This document shows positions 5,239 through 9,321 of a stretch of DNA of 9,321 bases, one piece after another. Source of the DNA: an uncultured Erysipelotrichaceae bacterium. GTDB taxonomy: Bacteria > Bacillota_I > Bacilli_A > Erysipelotrichales > Erysipelotrichaceae. Under the pieces are notes generated by a model. That model was not told the DNA's origin. It did no database searches and worked only from the letters and a program-made list of their open reading frames with translations. The position numbers were made by a program, and so were the translations under genes. The number at the start of each line of letters is the position of its first letter. The stretch's first letter is position 1. The stretch covers positions 1 through 9,321 of the forward strand of contig CAMWMY010000039.1 of assembly GCA_947175465.1 (NCBI GenBank). Direction: 5' to 3'.

Positions 5239-7749
5239 ATGAACTCCTCATTTTTTAAGCATGTTTTGCGTGAGATGAAAGCTACGTTCAGTAAGTTTGT
5301 TTCTATTTTTTCGATTGTAGCGATAGGAGTTGCTTTTTTTGCTGGTATTAAAGCGGCTGTTCCTATTATGGAGCAAAGTGCTGATGCATATTACGATACG
5401 TATAATTTGATGGATTTACGTCTATTATCAACTTATGGTTTTCATCAAGAAGATATAGAAGCCATTAGAGGTATTGAAGGCGTAGAGGGTGTATTTGCCA
5501 CGCATTCGATAGATGTTACAACGATCTTCGATACCAAACAATATGTATTGAAAGTGCATGGACTAGAAACCGATTTAGAAAATGATCATGTAGATGCAAT
5601 TAATCAAGTACATGTAGTAGAAGGAAGGTTACCTCAACAATCAGGAGAATGTGTCATTGAAGAAAGTAAAATGGAAGTCGTAAATTTAAAAATTGGGGAT
5701 CGTATTACTTTGGATAGTGAACATGCTTCTGTACAAGGGATTTCTTTGAAAACACAAGAGTATACCATTGTAGGAACTGTACAAAGTCCATATTATTTAT
5801 CATACGAGAAAGGAACAAGTTCTATAGGAAGTGGGAAAATTGATCGCTATATCATGATTCCACAATCCGATTTTATTTCTCCTTTTTATAGTGAAGTGTT
5901 TGTAACAATAAAAGATACGAAAGCATTGAACTCGTATAAAGAAGCATATTTTGAAACAGTGATCCCTGTAAAAGAGCGTTTAGAGATGTTAGGAGAGAAA
6001 CAATCTTCTATACAGCAGGAAAAGTTACAAAAATTACTAGGAGGAAATAATTCTAAAGGGATATCTCAAGAGGGAAAATGGTATGTATTGGATCGAAAAG
6101 CTCATTATTCTTATATGGACTATGGAAATGCCGCCCAAAAAATAGATGCTATATCACGTGTTTTTCCTGTTTTCTTTTTCTTAGTAGCAGCTCTTGTCTG
6201 TTTAACTACAATGACACGTATGGTAGATGAACAGCGATCCTTTATTGGAACAATGAAAGCACTTGGATATTCACGTTTTATGATTGCGATGAAGTTTTTA
6301 GTTTATGTAATGGCTGCTAGCATTAGTGGAGGAATTGTAGGGGGCTTTTTAGGGATGTGGATTTTTCCTACAGTTATTTTTAATTCATGGGCTATTATTT
6401 ATCAAATACCTGAGATTCAGTTACAATTTCAACCTTTATTAGCTTTTTCAACTATTTTGATTGCTGTATGTATTACAACATTTGCAACTCTTGCAGCATG
6501 TTATAAAGAATTATTATCAACACCTGCAATCTTAATGCGGGCAAAATCTCCTAAAGCAGGGAAAAAGATTTTTTTAGAGCATCTTCCATTTTTATGGAAA
6601 CGATTATCTTTTTTACAAAAAGTGACGGCACGTAATGTTTTTCGTTATAAAAAACGTTTCTTAATGACGATTATTGGAATTGCTGGTTGTAGTGCGCTGT
6701 TATTATCTGGATTTGGGATACGTGATAGCATTTCACAAGTGGCTAATAAGCAGTATGGAGAAATTTTAAAATATGATATGTCTATGCAATATACAGCAGG
6801 TATATCGAAAGAAGCAAAGGAAAGCACTTTTTCAAAATTATTAGCGTATCCAGAAATTGAAAGTACGATGGAAATCATGCAAAAAAATGGAACACTTCTT
6901 ACAGATAAAGAAAGTGTTGCGGTAAGTATCCATGTCCCTTCCTCTCTTTCTTCTTTTCCTGAATTTGTCCGCTTACAAAAACGAGGAAGTAAAGAATTGC
7001 TCGATATGCAACAACAAGGTGTTTTTCTTTCAGAGAAATTAGCACAAGATAATAATATTCATATAGGCGACACTATTCGTTTAAACAATGGAAGTGGAAA
7101 AGAACAAGAAGCTACTGTAGCAGGAATATTTGAATTTTATATTGGACACATGATTTATATGAGCCCTCAAACATATACTTCTTTATTTCAAGAGGATGTA
7201 GCTATGACACATTTATATGCGAAACTAACAAGTATAGAAGGTATAGACCAACAAGTATTAGGGGGACAAATTATGATGGAAAATACAATTTCATCACTAT
7301 CTTTTTATACGGATGTAGCTAAAGGCTTTCAAGATATGATTTCTTCTTTAGATATAGTTGTCATTGTGTTAATTATTTCAGCGGGTTTACTTGCCTTTGT
7401 TGTTTTATATAATTTAACTAATGTTAATATATCGGAGAGAATACGAGAAATAGCAACTATCAAAGTTTTAGGTTTTTATGATCGTGAAGTATCGGCTTAT
7501 GTGAGCCGTGAAAATATTATTTTAGCACTCATAGGAGCGATTGTAGGCTTGGGATTAGGGGTTATTTTACATCACTTTATTATTACGGTAGCAGAACTGG
7601 ATACCGTTATGTTTGGAAGATCGATTGCACCTCTTTCTTATCTATTTTCAATTATTATTACGATGTTATTTGCTATTTTTGTTAATATAATCGTCTTTAA
7701 AAAATTAAAAAAGATTCCAATGGTAGAATCTTTAAAATCAGTAGAATAA
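5239..7749 (+). CDS. FtsX-family ABC permease (two FtsX domains)
   Basis: An 836-residue membrane permease that pairs with the preceding ATPase. Predicted helices lie near residues 20-40, 306-326, 353-377, 399-421, 474-494, 705-727, 758-778 and 799-821. This is the duplicated arrangement of one helix, a large extracytoplasmic domain (about 41-305 and 495-704), then three helices. The cytoplasmic coupling motif appears twice, as EQRSFIGTMKALGYSR (331-346) and IREIATIKVLGFYDRE (735-750). There is no long coiled coil in the first ectodomain, unlike some larger relatives. Such exporters move lipids, lipoproteins or peptides, or act by mechanical signalling; the substrate here is unknown. The ATG at 5239 (MNSSFFKHVL) is preferred over the in-frame TTG at 5227, which overlaps the ATPase gene and has no ribosome site at suitable distance. 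AAAGGA at 5221-5226 is a somewhat distant site for the ATG. The stop codon lies inside the terminator hairpin. Confidence 0.93.
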   Translation: MNSSFFKHVLREMKATFSKFVSIFSIVAIGVAFFAGIKAAVPIMEQSADAYYDTYNLMDLRLLSTYGFHQEDIEAIRGIEGVEGVFATHSIDVTTIFDTKQYVLKVHGLETDLENDHVDAINQVHVVEGRLPQQSGECVIEESKMEVVNLKIGDRITLDSEHASVQGISLKTQEYTIVGTVQSPYYLSYEKGTSSIGSGKIDRYIMIPQSDFISPFYSEVFVTIKDTKALNSYKEAYFETVIPVKERLEMLGEKQSSIQQEKLQKLLGGNNSKGISQEGKWYVLDRKAHYSYMDYGNAAQKIDAISRVFPVFFFLVAALVCLTTMTRMVDEQRSFIGTMKALGYSRFMIAMKFLVYVMAASISGGIVGGFLGMWIFPTVIFNSWAIIYQIPEIQLQFQPLLAFSTILIAVCITTFATLAACYKELLSTPAILMRAKSPKAGKKIFLEHLPFLWKRLSFLQKVTARNVFRYKKRFLMTIIGIAGCSALLLSGFGIRDSISQVANKQYGEILKYDMSMQYTAGISKEAKESTFSKLLAYPEIESTMEIMQKNGTLLTDKESVAVSIHVPSSLSSFPEFVRLQKRGSKELLDMQQQGVFLSEKLAQDNNIHIGDTIRLNNGSGKEQEATVAGIFEFYIGHMIYMSPQTYTSLFQEDVAMTHLYAKLTSIEGIDQQVLGGQIMMENTISSLSFYTDVAKGFQDMISSLDIVVIVLIISAGLLAFVVLYNLTNVNISERIREIATIKVLGFYDREVSAYVSRENIILALIGAIVGLGLGVILHHFIITVAELDTVMFGRSIAPLSYLFSIIITMLFAIFVNIIVFKKLKKIPMVESLKSVE

Positions 7750-7768
7750 GCATAGGCTTATTCTTTTT
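7743..7768 (+). terminator. Terminator shared by two convergent stop codons
   Basis: AGAATAAGC (7743-7751) and GCTTATTCT (7756-7764) form a 9-bp stem with an ATAG loop and T7764-T7768 on the + strand. The permease TAA (7747-7749) is in the left arm, and the TAA of the facing - strand gene (7758-7760) is in the right arm. Read on -, the stem is followed by ACTGATTTT, a poor U-tract, so it is strong only on +. Confidence 0.82.
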
Positions 7769-8699
7769 CATTTAGGGTTTCTATATAGTGATAAAGTGTA
7801 TTTATACAAGAATGCACATGTTCTAACGGCTCTTTTGATAAAATATTGATATCTGCTGAGGAAAACCAATGAGGATATGAAAGGGAATAAGGTTTGAATT
7901 TTGCTTTCCATATATCATCGAGTTGTAAAGCATAAGCATAAGGAAGAACTTGATAATAATATTGAGGGTTTTGTTGTAGCTGCTGTTCAATCTGTGTATA
8001 GCGAATATGTAAAATACAGTTTTGCGTTTTCCATATGTCTTGTAAATAAAGATGTCCTATTCTAGTTCTATTTTTATAAAATAAAAGAAAGATAGCTATA
8101 AGTAAAAGAGCGGAAAAAGAAATTACTAAATATAAAATATTCACTTTAGAATCCAATAGTAATTTACTAATACGAAGGATAACGATAGAACTGATGATAG
8201 CGAGTGCATATTTTAGAAAGTCTATTTTAGCTAGTTGCTCTTTTTGTAAGTAAATACCCCATAAGATATAACAAACACAAATACTAAACATAGATAAAGA
8301 TGCATAAAAGAGTGTTTGGTTCATTTGTTGGATAAAAGGGAATAGAGCACTAAAGACAATAAGAAAAACAGGTATACTGATACAAACCCCTTGCAAAGTT
8401 AAAAGGAAAAATGAAGTTTTACGATAAATTTTATGAGATATAGTATTTTCAATAGCTTTTTTAAATAGGGAATTTAGATTGTGCCAAAAGTGTTGATGTT
8501 CTTGTTGATTAGAAGAGGCAATACTTATTTTAGAATCTTGTTGAAAAAGTGTTGTAAATACGGTCTGTTCATAAGCAGGAGCATGTTTTGGTAAAGGAAG
8601 TTTTTTGATAATATATAATTTCTGTTCTTCTTCTACGATTTGAAGATATCCATATTGTGCCCATTGTAGTAATAAAGGAATTAGATGAGCTTGATCCAT
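7758..8699 (-). CDS. DUF2207 (YciQ-like) membrane protein, C-terminal fragment after an in-frame stop
   Basis: A 313-residue stretch from ATG 8699 to the stop at 7758-7760. It resembles the C-terminal half of DUF2207 proteins. The first ~35 residues (HLIPLLLQWAQYGYLQIVEEE) look like the winged-helix-like cytosolic segment. Four hydrophobic helices follow near 97-121, 130-150, 162-182 and 187-208. The family's late motif follows as VLPYAYALQLDDIWKAKF (251-268). The same frame stays open for 33 more codons upstream, to a TAA at 8799-8801. Those codons encode SFYPPRKLPIAL, a typical DUF2207 segment, so the ATG at 8699 is not the natural N-terminus. It is only weakly preceded by a ribosome site (GGGA). 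Function of the family is unknown. This is either a pseudogene remnant or a piece made by reinitiation or readthrough. Confidence 0.72.
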   Translation of the reverse strand: MDQAHLIPLLLQWAQYGYLQIVEEEQKLYIIKKLPLPKHAPAYEQTVFTTLFQQDSKISIASSNQQEHQHFWHNLNSLFKKAIENTISHKIYRKTSFFLLTLQGVCISIPVFLIVFSALFPFIQQMNQTLFYASLSMFSICVCYILWGIYLQKEQLAKIDFLKYALAIISSIVILRISKLLLDSKVNILYLVISFSALLLIAIFLLFYKNRTRIGHLYLQDIWKTQNCILHIRYTQIEQQLQQNPQYYYQVLPYAYALQLDDIWKAKFKPYSLSYPHWFSSADINILSKEPLEHVHSCINTLYHYIETLNEKE

Positions 8700-8798
8700 A
8701 TTCCCATACTGAATATAAGAGCATAAAGCGATAGGAAGTTTTCGTGGAGGATAGAAAGAAAGCTCTAAAGAATTTTTCTCTTTTTTCTCTATATGATA

Positions 8799-8969
8799 TT
8801 AGATAATAAAAATAATAATACTAATAAGTAGTAATACGATGCAAATACTAATTTGAAGAAAGAGGAAAGATGTTTTATCCACGGTTACCATATCTTGAGC
8901 AGAGACAGGAAGAAGGTGGATGAATAAATTCCCAATGACTATAAAGAAAATAAAACAACTCTTTTTCAT
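8799..8969 (-). CDS. N-terminal fragment of the DUF2207-like protein: signal peptide plus one membrane helix
   Basis: A 56-residue open frame with an excellent ribosome site, AGGAGGAG at 8975-8982, 5 bases before the ATG. Residues 1-24 form a Sec signal peptide (MKKS, hydrophobic core, then LPVSAQ) with likely cleavage after SA or SAQ. A short polar linker follows (DMVTVDKTS), then a helix at about 35-56 rich in I and L, and the frame ends in TAA. As the frame reopens at once with DUF2207-like sequence, I read it as the 5' piece of the broken gene, though a free small membrane protein cannot be excluded. Confidence 0.6.
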   Translation of the reverse strand: MKKSCFIFFIVIGNLFIHLLPVSAQDMVTVDKTSFLFLQISICIVLLLISIIIFII

Positions 8970-8991
8970 GAAAACTCCTCCTATTACGTAT

Positions 8992-9038
8992 AAAAAAGAA
9001 CTATAGTATAGATGAATAAGCCTTCTATAAAATAGTTC
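8992..9038 (-). terminator. Terminator after tRNA-Gly
   Basis: On the - strand GAACTAT (9038-9032) pairs with ATAGTTC (9004-8998). After a 2x2 internal loop, TATAGA pairs with TCTATA around an 11-base loop. Six T follow (complement of 8992-8997). It ends the tRNA-Gly transcript 14 bases past the CCA, just before the DUF2207-like gene. The stem is AT-rich, so some read-through into that gene is possible; no clear separate promoter for it is seen. Confidence 0.72.
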
Positions 9039-9051
9039 GTGCTAATTATTT

Positions 9052-9125
9052 TGGAGCGGATGATGAGAATCGAACTCACGTAGTCAGCTTGGAAGGCTGA
9101 AGTTCTACCATTAAACTACATCCGC
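9052..9125 (-). tRNA. tRNA-Gly (anticodon TCC)
   Basis: A 74-base - strand cloverleaf. The acceptor arm GCGGATG (9125-9119) pairs with CATCCGC (9062-9056), followed by discriminator T and an encoded CCA (9054-9052). The anticodon stem TCAGC/GCTGA encloses CTTCCAA, giving TCC (complement of 9091-9093), which reads GGA and GGG. It is a single-gene unit with its own promoter and terminator. Confidence 0.97.
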
Positions 9126-9137
9126 ATTTACATTTAT

Positions 9138-9165
9138 ATTATATATGAAATTTTGAAAAATGCAA
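9138..9165 (-). promoter_or_regulatory. Promoter of tRNA-Gly
   Basis: On the - strand TATAAT (9143-9138) is preceded by TTGCAT (9165-9160) with a 16-base spacer. Transcription would begin about six bases before the mature tRNA. The -35 lies in one arm of a large palindrome (9149-9212). Confidence 0.7.
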
Positions 9166-9212
9166 GGGCAAAAACACAAAAATTTAATTTTTGTAACTTG
9201 CATTTCAAAATT
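9149..9212. repeat. Nested inverted repeats upstream of tRNA-Gly
   Basis: The outer arms 9149-9166 (AATTTTGAAA, AA bulge, TGCAAG) and 9197-9212 (CTTGCATTTCAAAATT) pair over 16 bp. Inside is a second perfect 8-bp hairpin, ACAAAAAT (9176-9183) and ATTTTTGT (9187-9194), with a TTA loop. The outer left arm covers the -35 of the tRNA-Gly promoter. The structure is too AT-rich for a classic terminator and has no U-tract after the outer stem. It could be a small mobile-element remnant, a regulatory palindrome, or chance in AT-rich DNA. Confidence 0.55.
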
Positions 9213-9230
9213 CCATCCCCTCATGGAATT
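9209..9230. repeat. Hairpin adjoining the nested palindrome
   Basis: AATTCCAT (9209-9216) and ATGGAATT (9223-9230) form a perfect 8-bp stem around CCCCTC. It shares four bases with the right arm of the preceding palindrome, so the two structures are mutually exclusive at their junction. Confidence 0.5.
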
Positions 9231-9251
9231 TAATCATGCAACTCACCTTTA

Positions 9252-9281
9252 TATAAAAGAAAAAGGAGAAGAGCTCCTTTT
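9252..9281 (-). terminator. Terminator of a - strand gene entering from the right edge
   Basis: On the - strand AAAAGGAG (9281-9274) pairs with CTCCTTTT (9268-9261) around a 5-base loop and is followed by TCTTTTATAT. It overlaps a TAA at 9280-9282, the same stop-in-hairpin arrangement seen for other genes here. Confidence 0.7.
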
Positions 9282-9321
9282 AATGAAGATATCTTTTTTG
9301 TGAATGCATAAATAATCGATA
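9280..9321 (-). CDS. Possible 3' end of a gene running off the right edge
   Basis: On the - strand one frame reads 13 codons (ending KRYLH) to a TAA at 9280-9282 that overlaps the terminator hairpin. The position of stop and terminator is the only support. Another frame stays open further, so the frame choice is uncertain, and the piece is too short to identify. Confidence 0.3.
   Translation of the reverse strand, partial: YRLFMHSQKRYLH

Larger units (their letters stand above)
7758..8969 (-). pseudogene. DUF2207-like gene interrupted by one TAA codon
   Basis: Read from ATG 8967-8969, the - strand frame encodes a signal peptide and membrane helix, meets TAA at 8799-8801 (codon 57), and continues in the same frame to 7758. 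The full length would be 403 residues. The distance between the two start codons is exactly 270 bases, so no frameshift is needed; a single substitution explains the break. Downstream of the stop, sense codons resume with family-like sequence. Usual DUF2207 proteins carry a large extracytoplasmic domain of a few hundred residues between signal peptide and first helix; here only about nine residues are left. It may therefore be a decayed copy, a minimal variant with a strain-specific stop, or a sequencing error. Confidence 0.7.

Noticed and set aside
6645..6878. 77-codon - strand frame
   Set aside because: It is antisense to the permease middle region and is a shadow of the real gene.
3024..8969. 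Defence island or biosynthetic cluster hypothesis
   Set aside because: The genes are separate transcription units with unrelated housekeeping-like or unknown families. No nuclease, integrase, toxin, peptide precursor or tailoring enzyme set is present.
9126..9321. CRISPR array, riboswitch or T-box in the right-hand region
   Set aside because: The repeats are inverted, not direct and regularly spaced. I found no T-box sequence or recognisable riboswitch core on either strand.

Overview
The window looks like chromosomal DNA of a low-GC Gram-positive bacterium (Bacillota). This rests on the AT-rich sequence, AGGAGG-type ribosome binding sites 7-9 bases before starts, TATAAT promoters, short GC stems with U-tracts as terminators, and tRNA genes that encode their own CCA. 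TAA and TGA both act as stops, so the code is the ordinary one. The mix of families would suit the Erysipelotrichia/Coprobacillaceae, but that placement is inference; no marker gene is present.

Layout. Positions 19-670 hold the 3' part of a + strand tRNA operon: Arg(ACG), Pro(TGG), Met(CAT), Ile2(CAT), Ser(TGA), fMet(CAT) and Phe(GAA). It ends in a strong terminator. Facing it on the - strand is a family 2 glycosyltransferase with TPR-like repeats (780-1847, TTG start), which has its own terminator. Upstream of that, also on -, are two overlapping short-chain CHR (chromate) transporter genes forming one heterodimeric transporter (1912-3023). These are transcribed divergently from a + strand DUF4272 protein (3204-4403). 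Next, on +, is a two-gene ABC exporter unit: a MacB/LolD-type ATPase (4533-5237) and an 836-residue FtsX-type permease (5239-7749). Converging on it from the - strand is a DUF2207 (YciQ-like) membrane protein gene split by one in-frame TAA (7758-8969). Then come tRNA-Gly(TCC) on - and a hairpin-rich stretch. At the right edge is the terminator, and possibly the last codons, of another - strand gene.

How the genes work together. Only two gene pairs are clearly functional units: the two CHR half-transporters (ATGA overlap) and the ATPase/permease (stop and start one base apart). Most genes are separate transcription units with their own promoter or terminator, and several hairpins include the stop codon. 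No two-component system adjoins the exporter. No mobile element, CRISPR array or defence system was seen. No gene-free stretch exceeds about 200 bases; the longest are 3024-3203 (divergent promoters) and 9126-9279 (tRNA-Gly promoter and nested palindromes).

Most worth a second look: the DUF2207 gene, whose reading frame stays open on both sides of one stop codon and which lacks the usual ectodomain; the inverted repeat in the divergent CHR/DUF4272 promoter region; and the nested palindromes upstream of tRNA-Gly. I see no convincing new multi-gene system here.
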